Source of the DNA: an uncultured Lachnospiraceae bacterium
GTDB lineage: Bacteria; Bacillota; Clostridia; Lachnospirales; Lachnospiraceae
Reading direction: 5' to 3'
DNA length: 64,000 nt
NCBI GenBank assembly: GCA_947623905.1
Contig: CANQHX010000002.1
Span: 1 to 64,000 of the forward strand
Shown here: positions 8,838 to 16,843 of the stretch, piece after piece
Layout: each line of letters opens with the position of its first letter
Position numbering within the stretch: position 1 is the first letter of the stretch
Notes under the pieces: model-generated
The model's database searches: none
Told to the model about the DNA's origin: nothing
Seen by the model: only the letters and a program-made list of their open reading frames with translations
Position numbers and translations under genes: made by a program

Positions 8838-10282
8838 TTGTCCATATCTCCTCTCATCTCAATATTGAACGACCATCTGTCAACATTCTTTTTCAGCTTA
8901 CGATAGCCGTATACCCACGCGATGAGCACTGCCAGGATGATCACTACTATAATAAAGAAGTAATCCCGCAGGAAATCGTGACGGTATTCGCTGAAGCTGG
9001 TGGAATATCCTTCCGTGTCGTTTGCAGCAGTATAGTGTTCCATAGACTGCTTGTAATCTCCCTCTTTGTACAGGATCTTGCCGATACCCTTGTGCGCCAG
9101 GGAGTAGTTGGAGTCGATACCCAGCACCTCCTGCCAGTAGGATTTTGCTTCCTCATATTTACCGTCAGCCTGCTGGTTGATGGCTGTATGTACAAGCTGG
9201 ATAAATCCTGTGGGGCTGAATACCTGAATGTTGTTGGTACCATAGTCCAGGATGTACAGAACACCGTTCTCGTCCACTGCGAGGCTGAGGGGCGTGGTGA
9301 ACACGCCGTCACGGTTGCCGATGCCGCCGAAGGTAGCCAGCAGGTTGCCTTCTTTGTCATACTGGTAAACCAGTCCGGTATTTCTGTCCAGCACGGTAAT
9401 GATACCGTCATGGTCAACGGCGATATCGTTGAACGTAGGAAGAGTAGGCGTATACTCGCCCTGCTTGAACACGTTGAAGCCGTATGCCTGTTCCGGATAC
9501 GTATTGGAACCCACGGAGTTCAGACGCCTGATCTGGCCGCTGGTACCCTCGGACAGTACGCCGTAGGTGTTGCCGTCGCTGGCGATCAGGAAGTTATTGT
9601 ACGCGGTAGGCTCCAGCTGCTCGGTAGACTTGATCTGTTCCTTGGTACCGAATGTACGGATCAGGAAACGGGTCAGGCTGAATCCTACAGGCATAGCGCC
9701 CATGTAGTTGAGGAACTCGCCCTTGGAGTTCATCTTCATGATATTTGCACCTTTCAGTGCAAAGATGTTGTTCATGTCGTTCACGTAGATCTTCTCGATA
9801 TCGAAGGTGAAGTCGGCACCCAGAACATCGGAGTCGGGTTTGTGGAATTCCTTCTTATATTTACCGTTCTTGTCTACGATAACGATACGCTGGTTCATGG
9901 TGTCGGCGATCCAGATGTCGCCGTTTTCATCATCTACATAGACACCCTTGGGCTGGCTCAGGCTACCGTTGGCTTCGTCCACTACCAGATCCACATCGCC
10001 GCTCTTTGTCATGCGGAGCACCCGGTTGTTCTGGGTGTCAGCCACATACAGATGCTGGGTAAAATCGCTGTAGAAAATATCCTCCGGTTTGTTAAGGAAG
10101 CCGGCGTCTCCCATGTTCTTGATGGTCCTTGTTACGGTGTAAGCCTCCGGGATAGGGATACGCTCGCCGTCCGTATCAAGGATGAAGCTGTTGCTCGTTG
10201 CAGCAAATGTGCTGATGGCAGACATCAGGACAAGAGTGAGGGCAAGAACAACCGCTGTGATACGCTTTGTTATCTTTTTCAT
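8834..10282 (-). CDS. Membrane-anchored NHL-repeat propeller protein with TPR segment
   Basis: 482 residues. An N-terminal signal peptide ends near AAT/TFAA (residue ~28). Beta-propeller NHL repeats follow, for example LNKPEDIFYSDFTQHLYVAD, LSQPKGVYVDDENGDIWIAD and TTPLSLAVDENGVLYILD. A TPR-like pair comes next (KYEEAKSYWQEVLGIDSNYS, LAHKGIGKILYKEGDYKQS), then one membrane helix (about 440-460) and a short charged tail. It is therefore an extracytoplasmic propeller held by a C-terminal anchor. It is likely a scaffold or binding component of the glycan-uptake system; enzymatic activity (such as lactonase) is not supported because no metal-site pattern stands out. It is preceded by permease genes with a 12-bp gap. 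Confidence 0.78.
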   Translation of the reverse strand: MKKITKRITAVVLALTLVLMSAISTFAATSNSFILDTDGERIPIPEAYTVTRTIKNMGDAGFLNKPEDIFYSDFTQHLYVADTQNNRVLRMTKSGDVDLVVDEANGSLSQPKGVYVDDENGDIWIADTMNQRIVIVDKNGKYKKEFHKPDSDVLGADFTFDIEKIYVNDMNNIFALKGANIMKMNSKGEFLNYMGAMPVGFSLTRFLIRTFGTKEQIKSTEQLEPTAYNNFLIASDGNTYGVLSEGTSGQIRRLNSVGSNTYPEQAYGFNVFKQGEYTPTLPTFNDIAVDHDGIITVLDRNTGLVYQYDKEGNLLATFGGIGNRDGVFTTPLSLAVDENGVLYILDYGTNNIQVFSPTGFIQLVHTAINQQADGKYEEAKSYWQEVLGIDSNYSLAHKGIGKILYKEGDYKQSMEHYTAANDTEGYSTSFSEYRHDFLRDYFFIIVVIILAVLIAWVYGYRKLKKNVDRWSFNIEMRGDMDK

Positions 10283-10293
10283 ATGGTTCCTCC

Positions 10294-11181
10294 TTAGCTC
10301 TTGATGCCTGAATATGCCATGGTATCCATTACACGGCCTTTCATAACCGTATACACGATGATTGTAGGTGCGGTGGTAAGGAATGTTGCTGCGCCTACCG
10401 TACCGGAACGGGCAACCACGCCTGCGCCGCCTGCCATGGTCTGCAGAGCCAGGGGCAGGGTCTTCATGGAGTCAGTCTGAATGTATACCAGCGGGGAGAA
10501 AGAATCGTTCCAGCTGGATACGAAGCTGAACACTGCCAGGGTGCTCCATGCGGATTTCAGCAGCGGCATTGCGATGGTCCAGAAGATACGGAACTCTTTT
10601 GCGCCGTCGATACGGGCTGCTTCCAGCAGGGAGTCGGGCAGCTGCTCACAGAACTGCTTCACCAGGAAGAAGTTGTAAGCGGTTGCGATACTGGGTACGA
10701 TCAGAGCGGCATAAGAGTCGATGAGACCAACGCCACTAACGATCATGTAGTTGGGGATCTTTGTTACGTGGCCGGAGAAGCTCAGGGCCGCGATAACGAT
10801 GGTAAAAATGGTGGCCGCGCCTACAGGTTTATGTTTTACCATACCGTAAGCACCCATGGAACAAACTACAACAGACAGGAACACGGTAACGATGGTCACC
10901 CAAAGGCTGTTGAAGATGTACCGGGTAAAGGGTACGGTGGAGGAACTAAGGGATGAAAGCAGATCCACAAAGTTCTGAAGTGTAGGATGGCGCACAAATA
11001 TACGAGGCGGATAAATAAACAGTTCAGTCATGGGCATGAACGCACGGCAGACCATACAGATCATGGGCAGCACTGTGAAAACAAGCAGTGCGGCAACCAG
11101 GATATACAAGAGGATCTTGGATATCTTGACTTTCTTCCTTATACGAACGCCCTGTGTTTGAATTTTCGGTTTTCTAAACAT
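10294..11181 (-). CDS. Carbohydrate ABC transporter permease (MalG/LplC type)
   Basis: 295 residues, six membrane segments. The EAA loop LEAARIDGAKEFRIFW is near residue 195 and the C-terminus reads RVMDTMAYSGIKS, as usual for this subunit. A strong AAGGAGGG site precedes the start, 15 bp after the paired permease. With the gene at 11196-12146 and the large binding protein at 12159-15260 it makes a second importer in the same operon. Sequence is clearly diverged from the permease at 4119-5090, so the two systems probably recognise different partners. Confidence 0.9.
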   Translation of the reverse strand: MFRKPKIQTQGVRIRKKVKISKILLYILVAALLVFTVLPMICMVCRAFMPMTELFIYPPRIFVRHPTLQNFVDLLSSLSSSTVPFTRYIFNSLWVTIVTVFLSVVVCSMGAYGMVKHKPVGAATIFTIVIAALSFSGHVTKIPNYMIVSGVGLIDSYAALIVPSIATAYNFFLVKQFCEQLPDSLLEAARIDGAKEFRIFWTIAMPLLKSAWSTLAVFSFVSSWNDSFSPLVYIQTDSMKTLPLALQTMAGGAGVVARSGTVGAATFLTTAPTIIVYTVMKGRVMDTMAYSGIKS

Positions 11182-11195
11182 ATGCGTTACCCTCC

Positions 11196-12146
11196 TTAAG
11201 TCTCAGAACGGAACACTCTCATACAGATACGGCTCAGACCGAACGTGATGGCAAACAGGAACATGGCGATGGCCGATGCGTAACCCATCTGGAAACGTGT
11301 GAACGCGTAGTCGTACAAGTGTGCTACAATGGTGTGGGCGGAGTAGTTGGGGCTGGGGAAGCCGGCCACTGCGGTAGCCACATCAAATACTGCAAGGGAA
11401 CTTACGATTGTGTTGATGGAACCGAACAACAACTGGGGTTTCATCAGCGGCAGCGTAATGTAGAACAGCTGCTGCAAAGGATTCTTGATACCATCCACAC
11501 GGCCTGCTTCGTAAAGCTCAGGGTCAATGTTGGACAGGCCTGCCAGGAATACCAGGAAACCGGTACCCATACTCATCCAGGCGGAAATGATAACGATAAC
11601 CGGCAGGATGTAGGTGGCGTCCTTTGTCCAGAGGATGGGATCGGATATCAATCCCACTTTGATCAACAGGTGATTCAGGTATCCGGTACGGTCACCGGCG
11701 AAGATAACCAGCCAGATAACTGACATTGCGGTACCGGAGGTCAGTGACGGTGCATAGAACGCCAGAGCCAGGGCACCACGGCCTCTCTTACAGAGGCTGA
11801 TAAACCATGCCATACCGAAAGACATGATATAACCGGCAGGTCCGATGATGCAGGCGAATACCAGTGTATTCTGCACGGCTATGATAAACACATCGTCTTC
11901 CAGAAGCAGCAGGCGGTAATTGGTCAGGCCCGTAAAGTTGGGAACCTGGATCATATTGTAGTCGGTAACGCTCAGTGCCATTGCCACGAATACCGGGATA
12001 ACTGTAAAGGTCAGGAAGAGAACCATGAAAGGAAGGAGAAATCCCCAACCGGTCTTGTTCACTCTCCAGAAGTGATGCAGTTTTGATTCACCGGGCTTCA
12101 GCATAACGGCGCTTGACTGCGCACCTGCAGTCGTTTTACTGCTCAT
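11196..12146 (-). CDS. Sugar ABC transporter permease (MalF/LplB type)
   Basis: 316 residues with six membrane helices. The EAA loop is YEAGRVDGIKNPLQQLFY. The N-terminal 30 residues are hydrophilic and precede KTGWGFLLPFMVLFLTF, the first helix. A canonical AAGGAGGTGGGC ribosome site supports the ATG at 12146. It follows the 1033-residue binding protein by 12 bp and precedes its MalG-like partner by 14 bp, so the three are one transport unit. No ATP-binding subunit is encoded nearby. Confidence 0.9.
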   Translation of the reverse strand: MSSKTTAGAQSSAVMLKPGESKLHHFWRVNKTGWGFLLPFMVLFLTFTVIPVFVAMALSVTDYNMIQVPNFTGLTNYRLLLLEDDVFIIAVQNTLVFACIIGPAGYIMSFGMAWFISLCKRGRGALALAFYAPSLTSGTAMSVIWLVIFAGDRTGYLNHLLIKVGLISDPILWTKDATYILPVIVIISAWMSMGTGFLVFLAGLSNIDPELYEAGRVDGIKNPLQQLFYITLPLMKPQLLFGSINTIVSSLAVFDVATAVAGFPSPNYSAHTIVAHLYDYAFTRFQMGYASAIAMFLFAITFGLSRICMRVFRSET

Positions 12147-12158
12147 ATGCCCACCTCC

Positions 12159-15100
12159 TTAATCGTTGTATACAAAGCCGTATTCCTCGTGCTTTGTACG
12201 GATCTCTTTATCAACATCCTTGTATGCTTCTTCCAAAGCGTCACGAGGATTCTGATTCTGCAGATATACACGGTTCCATGCATTTACCAGATGTCGGGTC
12301 GTCATGTAACCGCCCAGGATGATGGGCTGCTCTTCTGCGATGGACATCTGATCCTTGATGATCTCCAGATCTTTGGCATCCCAGGGCAGGTTGTCGAATG
12401 CCTGTACGTTGGCTGTATTCCAACGGGCCTCGATACCCATGGTAGCCTCGATCTCACGGCCGAAGCTCTGCTGGGTGTCTGAATCCATCCACCACTTGAT
12501 GAACTCCCATGCCTCATCCTTCTTGTCCTCTGCCTGGCTCATGATCTGGCAGGCGGTGGTAGATACGCCGCCCACGCGGTTATCTACTTCTTCAAGGCCG
12601 TCCTCGCCGATCTTGCCTGTGCCGGTACCGATCATGGGAGCGATGCCCCAGCGGCCGTACAGCTCAGGCGCCTGTGTGAGGATCTGCATGTATGCTGCGT
12701 AGGAACCTACACCGATAGGAAGCGTACCGTTACGGAAACGGGAGAAGAAGGAGGACTCGGCGTCCAGACCGTAGTTTACATACAGGTCGGTCCATCTCTT
12801 GAATGCCTGGTAAGCTTCTGCTGTGTTCAGCGCGCTGTGCATGCCGTCCTCGGTGTAGTAGCTGCCGCCTTCCTGGATCAGGAACATGGTCATACCTTTC
12901 AGGGAAGAAGGCGAGTTAGAGGATGCTGTCGTATCTACCGGGAAGGAGAAACTCATGTTGTTCTCGTACAGTACCGGCAGAGTGGTATAGAACAGATCGT
13001 CCCATGTACGGGGTACAGAGAGGTTCAGGCTGTCCAGCACATCGCTTCTGTACATGAGCACCGTAAAGTCCATGGTCTCGGGGATACCGTACATGCCGGT
13101 ATGTCCGTCCTTGGTATACGCGTAAGGGATCATCATCTGCTCATAGAACTGGCTTGCATAATCTTCATAGTCGCTGAACTGGGTCAGGTCCACAACCGCG
13201 TCACGGAATGCAAACTCTACCGGCTCGGAGTAGGATACGCCAATGGCCGCGTCAGGCGCGGTGCCGGATGTAAGGGAAAGCATCAGAGCGGATACGTTAC
13301 CTGCGTTCAGCTGTCCGGAAGGCAGGATGTTCAGGTTCACTGCGATCTGCTTCTCTTTTGTGAAATCTTCGTCCGCAAGCTCCTTCAGAACTTCGCCCCA
13401 CTCACGGCCACGGGCCATCCAGACGTCAACCACCTGCATGTCGCTGCCGCCGCTGTAGATGCTGCCCACTGCGTCGTAATCCTTCACGAAGGATGCGAAG
13501 AAGTTCTGTACGCTGCCCCACAATCTCTGGAAGAAATTGGAGCTCTTCACTTCAAATGTGTAAGACTTGGGAGCGATCTCAAAATAGTCGAATGTCAGAG
13601 GCAGCTCACCCAGTGTCAGGATGTAATCGCCCAGATTGGTCTGCGCGTCTGTCAGACCGGAGATATCTGAGGAGATCAGGTTGGGATCATTTGCATACTC
13701 CAGCATCGTGTCGGAAATGGAACGATAGTTGTTCTCCATGTCCGTGGTCAGGTTGGACATGTTGTTGAGCATGCTCACGCACTGCTGGATCTTGTCGGAA
13801 ACCTTGCGCAGCTCGTCGGGCAGCTCAGGGAGCTTCTCGTCCAGATTGTACTCGTAGTTTGTATCCGGGTCCGTACCGGTGATCTGTGTCACCTTCAGGT
13901 AGATGTCGGATACATCTCCGATGATATCGTTGGTGGCGTTGATCACCTCACACATGGCGTTGGACTTCACTGTCATGGTGATGGTGTGATCGCCTTCCTC
14001 AAAGTAGAACTCATAAGGATTGTCGTTGGCGTCCTCCAGTCTGTAGGCTGCCCAGTTGTCCTTGTACTCGAACAGGTACCTTACAAACTCCTGGAAGGGG
14101 ATCTCACCGTCGATCATGATCTGACGGTAAGACGGCATACCTGTGCTGAAGTTCTGCTTTGCCCGCATGTTGATCACATACAGTCCGGGCTGGTCCACAT
14201 GGAAGGTCCAGCTGATGGTCTGGTTGCCGTCCTTCCAGCGGGAACCGCCGATACAGTTCAGGCGGCGGTCAACCGCGGATGCGGGGATCGTCATGGGGTC
14301 AGTGTCGGAATCGCGGCGGATGGTGGAGTTGTTCTTCCATGTGGAGTCCTCAGCTTCCAGATGGATCGGTTCAGCGTCAGCCTCTTTGTAACCCTTCTTT
14401 TCATATTCAGCCTTTACCTGCTCATATGTAGGGTATACGGTGGCGCCCTTTAAGGTTATGTCGCCAAGAAGGATATCCTGGTCGATGTACTCAAAGCGGA
14501 AGGTGTGCTGGCCTTTGCTCAGATAGAACTTCAGGGGAGTCTCATAATAACCGTTGTAATCGCTCATACCCTGATTCTGCCAAAGAGCAACTTCCTCATT
14601 TTTCGGCCACACATCATCGTTGATGGCGTTCCGTGTCACCTCGCCGGCTTCCCGGTATACACGGTAAAAATACAGGTTGTTCACTTCATCATAAGGCACC
14701 TCGCCGTCCAGATAAAGTCTTCTCTGGATCTGCAGGCCTTCTGTGATGAGGTTGTAGAAATTGCAGTACATTTCGTACAGGCCTTCTTTATCTACGTTGA
14801 AGGTGTACTCTACATACTCTACGCCTTTGTCCTCGCAGAACTCAACGCCCTTGGCGCCATCTTTTTCTACGACAGACAGTTTGACGGGACCCTTGGCCTG
14901 TTCCGGCTTCAGCACGATCTGTGTATCTTCCGAAACATCCTTGTAGCCCGCTTTTTCCCATTCCTGTAACTTATCATCATAAGTGATGATATTTACGGAA
15001 AGCAGGGATCCGCCGGACTCTTCCTCTTCATCTTCGGGATCCTCAGCAGGAGCCGTGGGTTCGACGGCGTCGGCGTCATCATCCACCTGCTGGGACATCT

Positions 15101-15260
15101 CGTCTGCGGTGGAGGGATCCTCATCCCCGTCCAGCTGCTGCGACATAATGTCAGCTGTGGAAAGATCCTCGTCGTCAGCCTCGGTTGCCCAGAATGCGGT
15201 GGTGGGTGTGATCACCATGCTCACGCACAGCATCAGGGCTAAAAGTCTTTTCTTCATCAT
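12159..15260 (-). CDS. Giant multidomain solute-binding protein of an oligosaccharide ABC transporter
   Basis: 1033 residues, about twice the usual length. Signal peptide MMKKRLLALMLCVSM...AFWA is followed by an acidic, repeated spacer (STADIMSQQLDGDEDP / STADEMSQQVDDDAD, residues ~35-75). Then come two related beta-sandwich segments (about 95-280 and 285-460), each containing a YE/LYVINMRAKQNF-like core with repeated FYLSKGQHTFRFEY / FYFEEGDHTITMTV motifs, resembling carbohydrate-binding modules. A helical linker (about 470-560) leads to a family 1 solute-binding domain (about 610-1020: MQVVDVWMARGREWGEVL, WDDLFYT, EAWEFIKWWM). No lipobox is seen, so the protein would be secreted or held through its partners. 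It most likely grips a polymer with the N-terminal modules and feeds the permeases encoded downstream. Confidence 0.82.
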   Translation of the reverse strand: MMKKRLLALMLCVSMVITPTTAFWATEADDEDLSTADIMSQQLDGDEDPSTADEMSQQVDDDADAVEPTAPAEDPEDEEEESGGSLLSVNIITYDDKLQEWEKAGYKDVSEDTQIVLKPEQAKGPVKLSVVEKDGAKGVEFCEDKGVEYVEYTFNVDKEGLYEMYCNFYNLITEGLQIQRRLYLDGEVPYDEVNNLYFYRVYREAGEVTRNAINDDVWPKNEEVALWQNQGMSDYNGYYETPLKFYLSKGQHTFRFEYIDQDILLGDITLKGATVYPTYEQVKAEYEKKGYKEADAEPIHLEAEDSTWKNNSTIRRDSDTDPMTIPASAVDRRLNCIGGSRWKDGNQTISWTFHVDQPGLYVINMRAKQNFSTGMPSYRQIMIDGEIPFQEFVRYLFEYKDNWAAYRLEDANDNPYEFYFEEGDHTITMTVKSNAMCEVINATNDIIGDVSDIYLKVTQITGTDPDTNYEYNLDEKLPELPDELRKVSDKIQQCVSMLNNMSNLTTDMENNYRSISDTMLEYANDPNLISSDISGLTDAQTNLGDYILTLGELPLTFDYFEIAPKSYTFEVKSSNFFQRLWGSVQNFFASFVKDYDAVGSIYSGGSDMQVVDVWMARGREWGEVLKELADEDFTKEKQIAVNLNILPSGQLNAGNVSALMLSLTSGTAPDAAIGVSYSEPVEFAFRDAVVDLTQFSDYEDYASQFYEQMMIPYAYTKDGHTGMYGIPETMDFTVLMYRSDVLDSLNLSVPRTWDDLFYTTLPVLYENNMSFSFPVDTTASSNSPSSLKGMTMFLIQEGGSYYTEDGMHSALNTAEAYQAFKRWTDLYVNYGLDAESSFFSRFRNGTLPIGVGSYAAYMQILTQAPELYGRWGIAPMIGTGTGKIGEDGLEEVDNRVGGVSTTACQIMSQAEDKKDEAWEFIKWWMDSDTQQSFGREIEATMGIEARWNTANVQAFDNLPWDAKDLEIIKDQMSIAEEQPIILGGYMTTRHLVNAWNRVYLQNQNPRDALEEAYKDVDKEIRTKHEEYGFVYND

Positions 15261-15284
15261 TCTTTCCCTTTCTCCTCTCCTAGT

Positions 15285-16442
15285 TTACTTTAAAAGCTTC
15301 TGATAAACACCTTTGATCTCATCCCGTGTAAGCTTCTTGGGATTTTTCAGCAGCAGCCGCTCCACCTTTACGGCATTATCTGTGAGATAATCCACATCTT
15401 CGGGATGCACGCCGAACTCCTGGAGACTTTGAGGAATGTCCAGAACGTTCATTAAGGTGTAGAGATAATCCACAACGGCCTCAGGCCATTTTTCCTTATC
15501 CGTTGCATCCGCATCAGGAAGCATGTAAGGTGCTATCTCGGTGTAAGCCTCCCTGCAGCAGTCCATGTTCAGATCCATTACATGAGGAAGCAGGATCGCG
15601 TTGGACACGCCGTGGGGAATATGGTACTTACCGCCGAGGGGATATGAAAGTGCGTGAACAGCCACCGTGGAAGAAGTGGTCAGGCAAAGTCCCGCGTAGA
15701 AGGAACCAAGCTGCATGGCTTCTCTGGCGGCGCGATTGCCGCCGTCCCGGTAAACCGTCACGATATTTCCGCATATGAGCCGGATCGCCTCCAGGGCAAG
15801 CATCTTGCAGAAGGGATTGGTCAATGTGGAAATATAAGACTCCATGGCGTGACAGAGGGCGTCGACGCCGGTGGAGGCTGTCAGACCCGCGGGAAGCCCG
15901 CAGGTAAGACTCACATCAAGTATGACACAGTCAGGGATCATTTTCTCGCTGACGATCCCCACTTTCAGGTCTTCTTCCGGATACAGGAAGATGGCGTTGG
16001 CCGTAGCCTCGGCGCCGGTACCGGAAGTGGTGGGCACAGCCACCATGGGAACGGATGGATTGACGATGGCGCCGGGCGCCCGCAGGTCTTTCACCAGATC
16101 GTCATTTGTAAGCGCTACCGAAAGGATCTTCGTCATATCTATGACGCTGCCCCCGCCCACAGCCACCAGCAGGTCCGCCTGCTGCGCCTTCAGCCGGTCA
16201 TAATAATCCTTTACCGCGTAAGCGCTCGGCTCTCTGGGACAGTCGTTGATCACGAAGGGCTCCACACCGGCCTCTTTAATATAAGAAAGAGGTCCGTTAA
16301 GCAGTCCGCATCCGAAGATGCCCTGATCCGTCAGTACGCATACATTTCTGGCGCCGTGATCCTTCACGATGCCGGTCAGCTCCGAAAGGCTGCCGTCACC
16401 GGAGAACACTTTGCCCGGAAACTTAATGCCGTATGTACTCAT
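15285..16442 (-). CDS. Iron-containing alcohol dehydrogenase (group III)
   Basis: 385 residues. The nucleotide loop VAVGGGSVIDMTK (about 94-106) and the TTSGTGAEATANAIF motif are typical. The metal-binding helix carries the Asp/His residues in GVDALCHAMESY, plus SYPLGGKYHIPHG further on. The enzyme reduces an aldehyde with NAD(P)H or the reverse; the family includes lactaldehyde reductase (FucO), butanol and 1,3-propanediol dehydrogenases. It heads the large transporter operon (24 bp before the giant binding protein), so it may process an aldehyde formed from the imported sugar. FucO-type activity would fit the deoxysugar theme of the window but is only inferred. Confidence 0.85.
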   Translation of the reverse strand: MSTYGIKFPGKVFSGDGSLSELTGIVKDHGARNVCVLTDQGIFGCGLLNGPLSYIKEAGVEPFVINDCPREPSAYAVKDYYDRLKAQQADLLVAVGGGSVIDMTKILSVALTNDDLVKDLRAPGAIVNPSVPMVAVPTTSGTGAEATANAIFLYPEEDLKVGIVSEKMIPDCVILDVSLTCGLPAGLTASTGVDALCHAMESYISTLTNPFCKMLALEAIRLICGNIVTVYRDGGNRAAREAMQLGSFYAGLCLTTSSTVAVHALSYPLGGKYHIPHGVSNAILLPHVMDLNMDCCREAYTEIAPYMLPDADATDKEKWPEAVVDYLYTLMNVLDIPQSLQEFGVHPEDVDYLTDNAVKVERLLLKNPKKLTRDEIKGVYQKLLK

Positions 16443-16623
16443 TTCTCTTCACTACCCCCTGTCTGTTCCCGGCCCATTCTGCACGTCACAATTTGTTCAC
16501 TAAATTTTTTGCAGAATACGCCCATTAAAATATTCATTTAATTTTATCATTTTTTCCATGCAAAACATATGTAAAAACATCTAATATCCATGTAATTTTG
16601 TCCTATTATGCCAAATTGACACT

Positions 16624-16651
16624 TTGCTTTCCCTTTGTTCTATTGTATAAT
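16624..16651 (+). promoter_or_regulatory. Candidate promoter for the FGE/sialidase-like fusion gene, in a 401-bp AT-rich divergent gap
   Basis: TTGCTT (16624-16629), 16-bp spacer and TATAAT (16646-16651), with TG just before the -10. The gene starts at 16844, leaving a leader of about 185 nt. The rest of the 16443-16843 gap is AT-rich and holds no gene; the promoter of the minus-strand operon must also lie here but was not identified. Moderate support only. Confidence 0.4.
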
Positions 16652-16843
16652 TCCAATGAGGGAGAAGCGAAATTTTATTGACGTTTTCACGAAAAAACCC
16701 GTTTGTTTTTCCGAAATTTTTGTTGGAAAACACATACTCGGAACATTTTTTCGGTGATTTTTACCTCAGAGTCATAAAATATCCCTTTTCCGGGATTACA
16801 TAACATCAACAGTAATTTTCTGCTTTTTGACAAGGAGGACACT

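Noticed and set aside
16616-16651. TTGACA paired with the TATAAT at 16646
   Set aside because: Spacer of 24 bp is too long; TTGCTT at 16624 gives 16 bp instead.
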